Shown piece by piece: positions 51,783 through 60,232 of a stretch of DNA of 64,000 nucleotides. The first letter of the stretch is position 1; the number at the start of each line of letters is the position of its first letter. The notes under the pieces were generated by a model. It was not told the origin of the DNA. It saw only the letters and a program-made list of their open reading frames with translations, and searched no databases. Both the position numbers and the translations under genes were made by a program. Source of the stretch: Faecalibacterium prausnitzii (lineage in GTDB: Bacteria > Bacillota > Clostridia > Oscillospirales > Ruminococcaceae); assembly GCF_003287495.1 (NCBI RefSeq), contig NZ_PRLE01000006.1:1-64000 (forward strand), written 5' to 3'.

Positions 51783-53195
51783 ATGATTGATATTGACCAT
51801 GTATCTTTTCAATATTCCGGCGCTGAACAGGAAAATCTGCAAGATTTCAATTTGCAGATTAAAAAGGGGGAGTGTGTTGTTCTCACTGGCGAATCTGGAT
51901 GTGGAAAGACTTGTGTGACCAGGTTGATAAATACGCTTATTCCCCACTTTTACGAAGGGGAAATGTCCGGGGCGGTTCTCATTGACGGAGTTGATACCCG
52001 CACGATCCAACCGCACGATTTGTCAGACAAGATAGGCTCTGTTTTCCAAAATCCGCGTAGTCAATTCTTCAGCCTGGATACGGACAGCGAGATTGTGTTT
52101 GGTATGGAAAATAAGGGGATGCCTTATCAAGTGATGTTGAACCGTTACCAACAGACTATCCGGGAATTACATATTGAAAAGTTAAAGGATCGCAACCTGT
52201 TTGACTTGTCCGGCGGGCAAAAGCAGACCATAGCCTTTGCCAGCGTTTACGCATTAAATCCTGATATTTTTGTCTTGGACGAGCCTTCCTCAAACTTGGA
52301 TCCGGAGGCCATCCAAGAACTACGGCGGCTGCTTTTGCTGATTAAGGCGCAGGGAAAAACGATTGTTGTATCCGAACATCGCCTTTACTTCTTGAATGGG
52401 ATTGCAGACCGCATTGTCCTTATGGAACATGGTAAGCTGAAACAATCTTGGTCCGCCCGTGATTTTGATTTACTCAGTACCGAGCAAATCAAGGCGCTGG
52501 GACTTAGAAGCTATACGCCTGCAAGGTTAGAACTTCCAGAAACAATGCCATCTCGAAACGATACCCCGGCTGTCGAAGTTAAAGATCTTGCGATAGGATA
52601 TGAGAAAGGGAAACCCGTGGCGCAGCACCTGAATTTTCGTGTCTACCCAGGAGAAATTGTTGGTGTGGTAGGAAAAAATGGCTGTGGGAAATCAACTTTA
52701 GCCCGGACTTTATGTGGCTTGCAGAAGGAACTCCGTGGAGAAGTTCTATACCAAAACAGTATGATCCCAAGCAAACGGCGGATCAGGAAAGCATATCTTG
52801 TCATGCAGGACCCGGACTATCAACTGTTTACCGATAGCGTTTACCAGGAACTACTGCTGGCATTATCTGACCAGAAGGATAAAGACGAAAAGAGAATAGA
52901 CGATATTCTGGATGAGCTGAATTTGACGATTTATAAAGAGCGGCATCCAATGTCCCTATCAGGTGGGCAAAAGCAGCGCACTGCTATCGGCGTTGCGGCT
53001 CTCCGGGATGCAGAGGTACTTATTTTTGATGAGCCTACAAGCGGCTTGGACTACAAAAACATGGAGAGTGTTGCAGGAATTTTAAGTGCGCTGTCCAAAA
53101 GAGGGAAAGCCATCTTGGTGATTTCCCATGACAATGAACTACTGATGAAGATTTGTTCCCGTGTCATTCGCATGGATGAAAAGACTTCATCTTAG
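51783..53195 (+). CDS. ECF transporter ATPase with two fused ABC domains
   Basis: A 470-residue protein. Domain 1: Walker A TGESGCGKTCVTRL, signature LSGGQKQTIAF, Walker B IFVLDEPSSNLDPE. Domain 2: Walker A GKNGCGKSTLART, signature LSGGQKQRTAI, Walker B VLIFDEPTSGLDYK. Three ATG codons lie in tandem; the third (51783) has GGGAGG at eight bases. It overlaps or abuts the EcfT stop. Confidence 0.92.
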   Translation: MIDIDHVSFQYSGAEQENLQDFNLQIKKGECVVLTGESGCGKTCVTRLINTLIPHFYEGEMSGAVLIDGVDTRTIQPHDLSDKIGSVFQNPRSQFFSLDTDSEIVFGMENKGMPYQVMLNRYQQTIRELHIEKLKDRNLFDLSGGQKQTIAFASVYALNPDIFVLDEPSSNLDPEAIQELRRLLLLIKAQGKTIVVSEHRLYFLNGIADRIVLMEHGKLKQSWSARDFDLLSTEQIKALGLRSYTPARLELPETMPSRNDTPAVEVKDLAIGYEKGKPVAQHLNFRVYPGEIVGVVGKNGCGKSTLARTLCGLQKELRGEVLYQNSMIPSKRRIRKAYLVMQDPDYQLFTDSVYQELLLALSDQKDKDEKRIDDILDELNLTIYKERHPMSLSGGQKQRTAIGVAALRDAEVLIFDEPTSGLDYKNMESVAGILSALSKRGKAILVISHDNELLMKICSRVIRMDEKTSS

Positions 53196-53227
53196 TTATA
53201 TACCAATAATAGAAAGGGGCTATCTAT

Positions 53228-53845
53228 ATGAGTGAACAAGCAAAAGCTGTCGGCGTGTCCGACAAAATGAAGGCAAAGGACTATATTACACTGGGCATTT
53301 TTACGGTTCTGTTCTTTGCCGTAGTAATGGTGTGCATCTTTGCCTCCGCAGCTACCGTGGTGACCTTCGCGTTTGGGAGCGCCATTGCTGCAATTCCTGG
53401 AGGCATTATCTATATGCTGATGCGCGCTAAAGTGCCAAAGGCCGGGAGCGTTCTCTTGAGCGGTGTGGTGATCGGCCTGATTGAGTTCCTGATTGGCGCA
53501 GGATGGGCGGTTGCCGTCGGTTTTATTGCCGGTGCCGTAATTGCTGAGCTTCTGGCCCGTATCGGCCACTACAAGAGCTTCTGGCTGAATACCATTGGCT
53601 ATTCCGTGTATATGATGTTCTTTGCGCTGGGAACCTATCTCCCTATGGTCATTATGACCGGCTATGTGGATGATATGTCTACGTCGAATGGTGTCAGCGC
53701 CGAGTATCTGACGGAGCTACATAGCTTTATGAATGGAACAATGGTAGTCATTATTGCTGTTGTGACCTTCGTTGCAGGCATCGTCGGCGCTTTGATTGCA
53801 AAAGGCGTGTTCAAAAAGCATTTTCAGAAGGCAGGCATTGTCTAA
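53228..53845 (+). CDS. ECF transporter S component, MptD-like family
   Basis: A 205-residue membrane protein with six helices (LGIFTVLFFAVVMVCIFASA; GSAIAAIPGGIIYMLMRAKVP; TIGYSVYMMFFALGTYLPM). It fits the MptD-type putative S components found with AraC regulators and ABC exporters in gut Clostridia. The substrate is not known; context points to a metal or metal chelate. Confidence 0.8.
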   Translation: MSEQAKAVGVSDKMKAKDYITLGIFTVLFFAVVMVCIFASAATVVTFAFGSAIAAIPGGIIYMLMRAKVPKAGSVLLSGVVIGLIEFLIGAGWAVAVGFIAGAVIAELLARIGHYKSFWLNTIGYSVYMMFFALGTYLPMVIMTGYVDDMSTSNGVSAEYLTELHSFMNGTMVVIIAVVTFVAGIVGALIAKGVFKKHFQKAGIV

Positions 53846-53945
53846 GGACAATATAGTTACGACTAACTCTCTGGTATCTTTGGGCTATTTTTGACACCGG
53901 AACAGAGATATGGAGTAGCAGGCAATTTCAAAGATTGATAAAATG

Positions 53946-53979
53946 AATGGTGAGGTTAGAAGTTGCTAACCTCACCATT
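53946..53979 (+). promoter_or_regulatory. Perfect 34-base dyad with GGTTAG-N6-CTAACC before the ABC pair
   Basis: AATGGTGA (53946-53953), GGTTAG-AAGTTG-CTAACC (53954-53971), TCACCATT (53972-53979): all complementary except the six-base loop. It lies 26 bases before the ABC start. It can be an operator for the DtxR-family protein encoded downstream. A weaker copy (ATATAG-TTACGA-CTAACT) is at 53851-53868. Confidence 0.7.
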
Positions 53980-54004
53980 TTCACTTTTAAGGAGGGTTCA
54001 TGCT

Positions 54005-55819
54005 ATGTCAAACGCAAAATCGAAACAGGCAAAACCAAAGACGGGTTTGGCACGATGCATGGAATTGGCTTCTGACAGAAAGGGCCTTGTATTCTTAGCT
54101 GCGGTTCTTTCGTCACTGGCGGCCATTGCTTCGTTCATCCCGTACATAGCGGTCTATTTTATGATCCGCTCAATTATCGGTGTTTTCCCGAATCTTGACC
54201 AGTTGGATATGGGGATGGTCATGAATTACGGCTGGCTGGCGCTCGCCGGGATCGTGGCGAATATCCTGCTGTACTTCCTGGCTATTTTCAGTTCACACAT
54301 GGCAGCGTTCGGAACGCTGTACGAGTTGAAGGTTCTCTTTGCAGACCATATTACTAAAATTCCACTTGGGTATCACCTGACGATTGGCAGCGGACGTCTG
54401 CGGAAAATCATGGATGAAAACATTGAAAGCGTAGAGGGCTTTATTGCTCACCAGTTTCCGGATTTTGTCGCTTCTATTACAGCTCCCATTGTCATGGTCA
54501 TCATCCTACTGGCCGTTGACTGGCGGTTCGGTCTTGCCTCTCTGGTCGGTATAATTCTGGCGTTTGTTGCGGAGTTCATTGGCTTTGGCAGCGGCGAGAT
54601 GAAAGAGAATATGGGTAAGTACCAAAAAGCCCTGGAAGAAATGAACAACGCTTCTGTGGAGTATGTTCGTGGAATGTCGGTTGTAAAGGCGTTTAACCAG
54701 ACCGCATCCTCTTTCAAAAAACTCAAAGAAGCAATTACCGGATATACAGAGTGGGTCCTGAAATTTTCCCTAGGCTGGCAGAACTGTATGCCCGCCTTCA
54801 CCACAATCATCAATAATGTTTATCTGATCCTTGTACCTGTCGGAATTTTAATCGGCTCCAGGTCGGATGATTTTGCTGGGTTTGCCATGACCTTCATTTT
54901 CTATCTGCTCTTTGTACCCGCAATTTCCGGTGTACTGAACAAAATCATGTATATCTCCGAATCGTTCATGCAGATTGATGGGAATGTGGCTCGGATGGAT
55001 GAAATTCTGAACATCCCTGAAATGCCGGAAACATCTCATCCTAAGAAACCTGTTGGGGATGATGTTGCTTTCCACGATGTCAGCTTTTCCTACACGGGGG
55101 ATGTTTCCGAGAAAGCCCTGGAAAATGTATCTTTCTCAGCAAAACAGGGACAGATCACAGCTATTGTCGGCCCGTCCGGCGGCGGCAAGAGTACGATTGC
55201 CAATCTGATTTCTCGGTTTTGGGACGTATCTTCCGGCAGCATTACCATCGGCGGCGTAGATGTGCGCGATATGGCGGAGGATGACCTGATGCGCCATGTC
55301 AGCTTTGTGTTCCAGGATATTTTCCTGTTCAAGCAGAGCATCTTGGATAATATCCGTATGGGCAATCCTTCGGCCAGTGAGGAACAAGTGATTGCGGCGG
55401 CGAAAGCGGCGCAGTGCCACGAGTTCATCTCCAATCTGCCCAACGGGTATCATACGGTGGTCGGCTCCAAAGGCATCCATCTCTCTGGCGGCGAGCGCCA
55501 GCGAATTGCCATTGCGCGGGCCATTATCAAGGACTCGCCCATCATCGTGCTGGATGAGGCAACGGCGTTCAGCGACCCGGAGAATGAATACCTGATCCAG
55601 AAAGCTTTTGAAAAGCTGATGCAGGGTAAGACAGTTATCATCATCGCACACCGCCTCTCCACGATCCGCAATGCAGATAAGATTATTGTCATGGAGAAAG
55701 GGCACCTGATCGAAGAAGGAAAACATGACGAGCTGGTGGACGCAGGCGGACGCTATGCGCAAATGTGGAACCACTATACAGAAGCGATTGGCTGGAAAAT
55801 CAGCGGAAAGGCGGTGTAA
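54005..55819 (+). CDS. ABC half-transporter 1, YbtP/IrtA-like candidate
   Basis: A 604-residue protein: six-helix exporter-fold membrane domain (about 30-320) and an ABC domain with Walker A GPSGGGKST, signature LSGGERQRIAIARAI, Walker B IIVLDEATAFSDPENE. The D-loop reads TAFSD instead of the usual TSALD, as in siderophore-type half-transporters I know (YbtP group). Those have an exporter fold but import metal-chelates. The ATG at 54005 has AGGAGG upstream. Confidence 0.85.
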   Translation: MSNAKSKQAKPKTGLARCMELASDRKGLVFLAAVLSSLAAIASFIPYIAVYFMIRSIIGVFPNLDQLDMGMVMNYGWLALAGIVANILLYFLAIFSSHMAAFGTLYELKVLFADHITKIPLGYHLTIGSGRLRKIMDENIESVEGFIAHQFPDFVASITAPIVMVIILLAVDWRFGLASLVGIILAFVAEFIGFGSGEMKENMGKYQKALEEMNNASVEYVRGMSVVKAFNQTASSFKKLKEAITGYTEWVLKFSLGWQNCMPAFTTIINNVYLILVPVGILIGSRSDDFAGFAMTFIFYLLFVPAISGVLNKIMYISESFMQIDGNVARMDEILNIPEMPETSHPKKPVGDDVAFHDVSFSYTGDVSEKALENVSFSAKQGQITAIVGPSGGGKSTIANLISRFWDVSSGSITIGGVDVRDMAEDDLMRHVSFVFQDIFLFKQSILDNIRMGNPSASEEQVIAAAKAAQCHEFISNLPNGYHTVVGSKGIHLSGGERQRIAIARAIIKDSPIIVLDEATAFSDPENEYLIQKAFEKLMQGKTVIIIAHRLSTIRNADKIIVMEKGHLIEEGKHDELVDAGGRYAQMWNHYTEAIGWKISGKAV

Positions 55820-55821
55820 CT

Positions 55822-57558
55822 ATGAGCAGATTACAAAAAGCTCTCTTTTTATCAGACAAAGGTTACGCAGATCTGAAAAAAGCAATCTTCGCCTGCACAT
55901 TGACGAACTTGGCTATGCTTCTTCCGTTCTGTGTAACTGTTATGATTTTCAGTGAAATTCTGACTCCCTTTGTCAATGGCGGCTCCATTCAGTGGAACCA
56001 TATCTGGATGCTGTGGGGCGCGGGTATTGTTTCGGCCATTCTGGTATTTCTGGCTGCCAAAAACGATTACCGCAAAACCTATATTGCCTCATATAAAGAG
56101 TCGAACACGACCCGGCTTCGGATTGCGGAGCATCTGCGGAAACTTCCGATGAATTTCTTTAACACCAAGGACCTTTCTGAACTGACCACAAATATGATGG
56201 CAGATTGCAGCAGCATGGAATCCCTGCTCAGCAGCACGATCCCTCCGCTGATTGCAAACGGCATCACGGTGACCCTGACCTGCATCCTGCTGGCCTTCTT
56301 TGACTGGCGGCTTGCTTTGTGCGTATTTATCACGGTTCCGATTGCCTTCCTCATTATCTGGCTCAGCCGGAACCATCAAAAGAAGCTGTTTGAAAAACAG
56401 GTTGACGCAAAGCTGGCTGCTTCTGACCAGGTACAGGAATACTTGGAAGGCATGAAGATCATCAAGTCCTGCGGGCTGTCCGGTTCTCATTTCAGCGCGC
56501 TGGATAAAGCTCTGTTAGCAATGAAAAAAATCGCCATCAAAGTGGAGATGGCTGTCGGCGTGTTCATGTCCAGTGCAAGTATGATTTTGCAGGCTGGCAT
56601 CGGTATCACGATTTTTGTTGGCGCTATTCTTCTAACACAAGGACAGATTGAGCTTCTTCCTCTGCTTATGTTCCTGCTGATGGTCACACGGATTTATGGA
56701 CCGATCCTGGCGATCCTGGCGAACCTGTCCTCACTGCTGAATTTGAATGTGGTCACAAGTCGTATGCGTACCCTGCTCACTACCCCTGCGATGGACGGTG
56801 AAGGAAAAAAGGTCCCGAACTGCGATATTGAGCTTTCCCATGTGACCTTTGCCTACAATCAGGAAGATGTCATCAAAGATGTTTCTTGTAAAATTCCCCA
56901 GGGGAGCGTGACTGCTCTTGTTGGCCCGTCCGGCTCCGGTAAAAGCACGATTTCCAAACTGATTGCCCGGTTTTGGGATGTTCAGCAGGGAAAGATCACC
57001 GTGGGCGGAAAAGACATTAAGAGTATGGAGCCGGAAAGTCTCATGTCTTATATGTCCTTCGTGTTCCAGGATGTGACCCTGTTCAATGATACGGTTATGA
57101 ACAATATCCGTCTTGGCAATCCAAACGCAACGGACGATCAAGTAATTGCTGCGGCCAAAGCCGCCTATTGTGATGAATTTGTCCGGGAAATGCCGGACGG
57201 GTATCAGACGGTCCTCGGTGAGAACGGCAGCACTCTTTCCGGCGGTGAGCGCCAGCGTATTTCCATCGCCCGCGCATTGCTGAAAAATGCGCCCATTATT
57301 CTGCTTGACGAGGCAACAGCATCCCTTGACCCGGAAAATGAAGTCCTGGTTCAAAAGGCGATTGCCAAACTGGTGGAGGGTAAGACGGTCATTATGATTG
57401 CTCACCGGCTCCGTACAGTTGTAGATGCAGACCAAATCCTCGTCCTTGACAATGGACGGTTGGTAGAGCATGGAACCCACGATGAGCTGATGAAGAAGAA
57501 CGGTCTGTATCATAAGCTGTTCCATATTCAGCAGGAAAGCCTTGGCTGGGCTGTCTAA
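55822..57558 (+). CDS. ABC half-transporter 2, YbtQ/IrtB-like candidate
   Basis: A 578-residue partner of the previous protein: exporter-fold membrane domain, Walker A GPSGSGKSTISK, signature LSGGERQRISIARAL, Walker B IILLDEATASLDPENE. It starts two bases after the first gene ends, as expected for a heterodimer. It may import a metallophore or export a peptide; the operon context favours metal uptake. Confidence 0.85.
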   Translation: MSRLQKALFLSDKGYADLKKAIFACTLTNLAMLLPFCVTVMIFSEILTPFVNGGSIQWNHIWMLWGAGIVSAILVFLAAKNDYRKTYIASYKESNTTRLRIAEHLRKLPMNFFNTKDLSELTTNMMADCSSMESLLSSTIPPLIANGITVTLTCILLAFFDWRLALCVFITVPIAFLIIWLSRNHQKKLFEKQVDAKLAASDQVQEYLEGMKIIKSCGLSGSHFSALDKALLAMKKIAIKVEMAVGVFMSSASMILQAGIGITIFVGAILLTQGQIELLPLLMFLLMVTRIYGPILAILANLSSLLNLNVVTSRMRTLLTTPAMDGEGKKVPNCDIELSHVTFAYNQEDVIKDVSCKIPQGSVTALVGPSGSGKSTISKLIARFWDVQQGKITVGGKDIKSMEPESLMSYMSFVFQDVTLFNDTVMNNIRLGNPNATDDQVIAAAKAAYCDEFVREMPDGYQTVLGENGSTLSGGERQRISIARALLKNAPIILLDEATASLDPENEVLVQKAIAKLVEGKTVIMIAHRLRTVVDADQILVLDNGRLVEHGTHDELMKKNGLYHKLFHIQQESLGWAV

Positions 57559-57582
57559 CCTCTTTAAGCAAGGGAGGTTTTT

Positions 57583-57954
57583 ATGAAACTTCATGCGTCC
57601 GGGGAGGACTATCTGGAGGCCATACTCGTTCTCCATAAGAAGATGGGCATGGTGCGCTCCGTGGATGTTGCCCGGCACCTGGAGGTCACAAAGCCCAGCG
57701 TGTGCCATGCGGTGGCAACCCTGCGGGACGGGGGGTTCCTGACGATGGACAGCGACTATTTCCTGCATCTGACCGATGTGGGCCGGGAAGTGGCGGAGCA
57801 TATCTACGAAAAGCACCGCTTCTTTACCGACCGGCTGATCGAGGCTGGAGTAGACCCTGTAGCGGCGGAAAAGGACGCCTGCCGGATGGAGCATGTTATC
57901 AGCCAGGAGTCCTTCGAGCATCTGAAAAATGCTTACAAAACAAAAGAAGAATAA
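57583..57954 (+). CDS. DtxR/MntR-family metalloregulator of the mobile cargo
   Basis: A 123-residue protein: SGEDYLEAILVLHKKMG, HTH VDVARHLEVTKPSVCHAVATL, and the metal-site region CRMEHVISQESFEHL with the conserved E-H pair. It lacks a third domain. Its recognition helix shares VTKPSV with the host regulator at 11302. It closes the operon and probably represses the upstream dyads. GGGAGG precedes the ATG. Confidence 0.88.
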   Translation: MKLHASGEDYLEAILVLHKKMGMVRSVDVARHLEVTKPSVCHAVATLRDGGFLTMDSDYFLHLTDVGREVAEHIYEKHRFFTDRLIEAGVDPVAAEKDACRMEHVISQESFEHLKNAYKTKEE

Positions 57955-58015
57955 ACTGCCCGCATAGCAAACGGGTGAAACAGTAACGCGGCCGGGCACA
58001 TCGAACCCGACCGCG

Positions 58016-58345
58016 TTACTCGTCTTTCTGGAAGGCTTCCGCCTGTTTGCAGAGTGCGATAAATTTTTCGATCTCTGCTTCGCTTTTCCCGGCAAAGAAG
58101 TCCACGACTGTTTTCGAGACTGTCTGATTTACCATTTCCGGGAAGATGGCGGCGTCCACGCTGATATTCAGTTCTTTGGCGACAAGGACCACCGTTTCAA
58201 ATTTCGGATTACTCTGGCAGGTCTCCAAATCTATGATCGTGCGGGGGTTCATACCGAGGCGTTCAGCTAACTGCTTCTGCGTCATATGCTGGCGCTTCCG
58301 TTCTGACCGCACCTTCCATGCAAATAGATCCAGCGGATTGTTCAC
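58016..58345 (-). CDS. XRE-family regulator
   Basis: A 109-residue protein with an N-terminal HTH (WKVRSERKRQHMTQKQLAERLGMNPRTIIDLE, about 10-41) and an acidic helical tail. Its stop lies in the inverted repeat AGTAACGCGG (57982-57991)/CCGCGTTACT (58011-58020). The upstream region contains AACTCATG-CAAAG-TGAGTTATAACTCAT (about 58395-58425), a likely operator. Confidence 0.8.
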   Translation of the reverse strand: MNNPLDLFAWKVRSERKRQHMTQKQLAERLGMNPRTIIDLETCQSNPKFETVVLVAKELNISVDAAIFPEMVNQTVSKTVVDFFAGKSEAEIEKFIALCKQAEAFQKDE

Positions 58346-58711
58346 TACACATCACCTCTACATCATTGTAGGGTGTGCTTCCGCTCATATAAATAACCAT
58401 ACAACTCATGCAAAGTGAGTTATAACTCATATTTCGGAGTAAAGGGGGATATGGATGAGAGCGCCAACACAAAGGAGGTCAAAATAAGGCGGGGTTTACC
58501 GTTTGTACGGCGGACGCCCATGCCACTACGAAAAATATTCCAATAACGCAGCAGCGAGCCATGCTCATGAAAGTGAGTTATGGCTCGCTTTTTATATACT
58601 GTGGCTCATATCTCACAAAACCCGATTCTTTGAGCGCCTGGGCGTGGGCTGCCGCTCCCCGCCCCGTTTCGTTCCGGCCTGTCAACCCGAACGAAACGAA
58701 AGGAGCCAATT
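58346..58711. other. Regulatory gap between the XRE gene and the sigma-like gene
   Basis: Holds the AACTCAT/TGAGTT operator candidate, a possible 31-residue frame at 58451-58546 (MDESANTKEVK..., weak support) and a terminator AGCGAGCCAT / ATGGCTCGCT with T5 (58553-58595). Another hairpin CGTTTCGTT/AACGAAACG (58666-58699) lies just before the next ribosome site. Confidence 0.5.
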
Positions 58712-59260
58712 ATGAGCGGCAAAATATTTTTTCAGATAGATCCCGAAAACCGGCCAAACCAGACCACTCGTGAACGAGTAGTGAGCGAAAGGGGAAGAAA
58801 AGAACTGCCTCCCGGCACGAAGGGAGGTGAGAATTTGAAACCTGACCGCCACTACGAGCACAAGCAGTACGCCTTTGACAGCTACTGCAAGAAGGTGCTG
58901 AAATGCGAGGCGTGCAACGGCTATCGCCAGATCAGCCGGCACCAGAAGCGTTTCACATCTTTAGAAGAACTGTCCGAGGCAGAAATGGCCCAGCTTGCGG
59001 TATATGACCTCTACCCGTGGGAATACACGCCCTTCCCTGTGGGAGGGGCCGTGATCCTGATCGAGGACGACGGGCTGGCCGAGGCGCTTCTGGGGCTGTC
59101 CCAGGAGGACCGGGAAATCTTTATGATGCACTGGTTCCTGCGGATGACCGACGCACAGATCGCCAGGTACATAAACATGCCCCGCCGGACGGTCAATACC
59201 CGCAGGCATAAAGCCTATCGGCTGCTGACAGAGCTGATGGGAGGTGAAGCGGATGACTAA
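58712..59260 (+). CDS. Sigma-70-family-like ICE regulator (Tn916 Orf7-like)
   Basis: A 182-residue protein. The N-terminal half has a Cys pair (CKKVLKCEACNGY); the C-terminal part (LSQEDREIFMMHWFLRMTDAQIARYINMPRRTVNTRRHKA, about 130-170) is a region 4 HTH. Such proteins activate excision and transfer genes in Tn916-like elements. AAGGAGCC precedes the ATG. It overlaps the next gene by eight bases. Confidence 0.82.
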   Translation: MSGKIFFQIDPENRPNQTTRERVVSERGRKELPPGTKGGENLKPDRHYEHKQYAFDSYCKKVLKCEACNGYRQISRHQKRFTSLEELSEAEMAQLAVYDLYPWEYTPFPVGGAVILIEDDGLAEALLGLSQEDREIFMMHWFLRMTDAQIARYINMPRRTVNTRRHKAYRLLTELMGGEADD

Positions 59261-59495
59261 ATCTGCATGCACGCGGGCATCGCTGATCCCTTACCCGGTG
59301 ATCGCCGCCGCTGTCGGAGGCGACCCCGAAGCGGTGAACCGGGTAGTCCGGCATTACTCCGGCTACATTGCCGCGCTGTCTACACGGACGAGCTATGGCC
59401 CTGACGGCTATCCCCGTCCCCAGGTGGACGAAGATCTGCGCGGTCGGCTGGAAGCAAAGCTGATTATTTCCATCCTGGATTTTGACCTGAGCTGA
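59253..59495 (+). CDS. Small HTH regulator (Tn916 Orf8-like)
   Basis: An 80-residue protein (YPVIAAAVGGDPEAVNRVVRHYSGYIAALS; DEDLRGRLEAKLIISILDF). It matches the small HTH/sigma-anchor-like protein coupled with Orf7 in Tn916-type elements. GGGAGGTG upstream selects the ATG at 59253. Confidence 0.8.
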   Translation: MTKSACTRASLIPYPVIAAAVGGDPEAVNRVVRHYSGYIAALSTRTSYGPDGYPRPQVDEDLRGRLEAKLIISILDFDLS

Positions 59496-59868
59496 TCCAG
59501 GGCCGGGCGCTGCGTGTTCCCCTTTCCACGCGGCGTCCCGTTATAGCTCCTTGACAAAGAAAGCCCGGCGGGAGGCCTCCGGCGCAGCATAAGGCAGACG
59601 GATACGATCTGTCTGTGTGGAGCCGGTCGGCCGGTGCGCCATGACCCTGTTGCAAGTCCGCAGGACGGGACCCCTGCTAAACAGGAGAGCGACAAAACCG
59701 GGCCGTAAAACAGGTGTGGCAGCCTGTGGGCGATGATATGCAGGCAGGATAATGATACTCGCGCATTGAACGCCCGCAAAGCATTGTGCGCCGCACCCAT
59801 CAGCATGGGCCGGGGTTAGACTCCCGTGGAGCTGTGCCAACAGCCGTCCGTAAGCCTACTTATCTTTT
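59496..59868 (+). ncRNA. Candidate structured RNA upstream of xis-int
   Basis: A 370-base GC-rich stretch without a convincing gene on either strand. Clear stems: GGGCGCTGCGTG / CACGCGGCGTCCC, AGACGGAT / ATCTGTCT, GGAGGCCTCC, CCTG-CTAAA-CAGG and ACAGG-TGTGGCAG-CCTGT. It ends before CTTATCTTTTTT. Neither family nor orientation is known to me; the plus strand is chosen for the T run and gene order. It could be a regulatory leader for xis-int or an element-specific RNA. Confidence 0.4.
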
Positions 59869-59920
59869 TTGAAAGTTTATGGATAGATCGTAAACTTTTC
59901 AATTAGCAGCAGACAAACGC

Positions 59921-59985
59921 GGAGCAGCACGGTAAAATAATGGTGGAAGTTATATTACCAACACATATTCGTGCTGTTCCTTTTC
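59921..59985 (+). terminator. Terminator/attenuator before xis
   Basis: GGAGCAGCACG (59921-59931) pairs with CGTGCTGTTCC (59970-59980), one G-T, with an inner GGTAA/TTACC pairing, then TTTTC. It may keep xis-int silent until anti-termination. Another dyad GAAAGTTTA/TAAACTTTTC lies at about 59870-59900. Confidence 0.7.
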
Positions 59986-60005
59986 ATAACTGAAAGGGGG
60001 TTCTC

Positions 60006-60212
60006 ATGTCTCAAACATGGAACGGCACGAAGAAAGAAACCCCTGAAAGAAGGACGTATACGGTTGACGATATTGCTCAAATCCTGGGCATCGGAAGAAC
60101 TTCCGCATATATCCTTGTAAAAGAAGGGCACTTCAAAATCGTGCGAATTGGTAACGCCATACGCATTTCCAAGCGGTCATTTGACGAGTGGCTTGACTCC
60201 CTCGACCTGTGA
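60006..60212 (+). CDS. xis: Excisionase Xis (right copy)
   Basis: A 68-residue MerR-like HTH protein: RRTYTVDDIAQILGIGRTSAYI, then FKIVRIGNAIRISKRSFDEWLDSL. Tn916-type Xis proteins bend att DNA and favour excision. It overlaps the upstream end of the int frame. It is closely similar to the left copy at 26281. Confidence 0.88.
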   Translation: MSQTWNGTKKETPERRTYTVDDIAQILGIGRTSAYILVKEGHFKIVRIGNAIRISKRSFDEWLDSLDL

Positions 60213-60232
60213 TCCAAGAAAGGAAGAACGAT

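Noticed and set aside
59496-59868. Group II intron or retron in the structured gap
   Set aside because: No domain V-like hairpin, no reverse transcriptase and no intron boundary signals could be seen.
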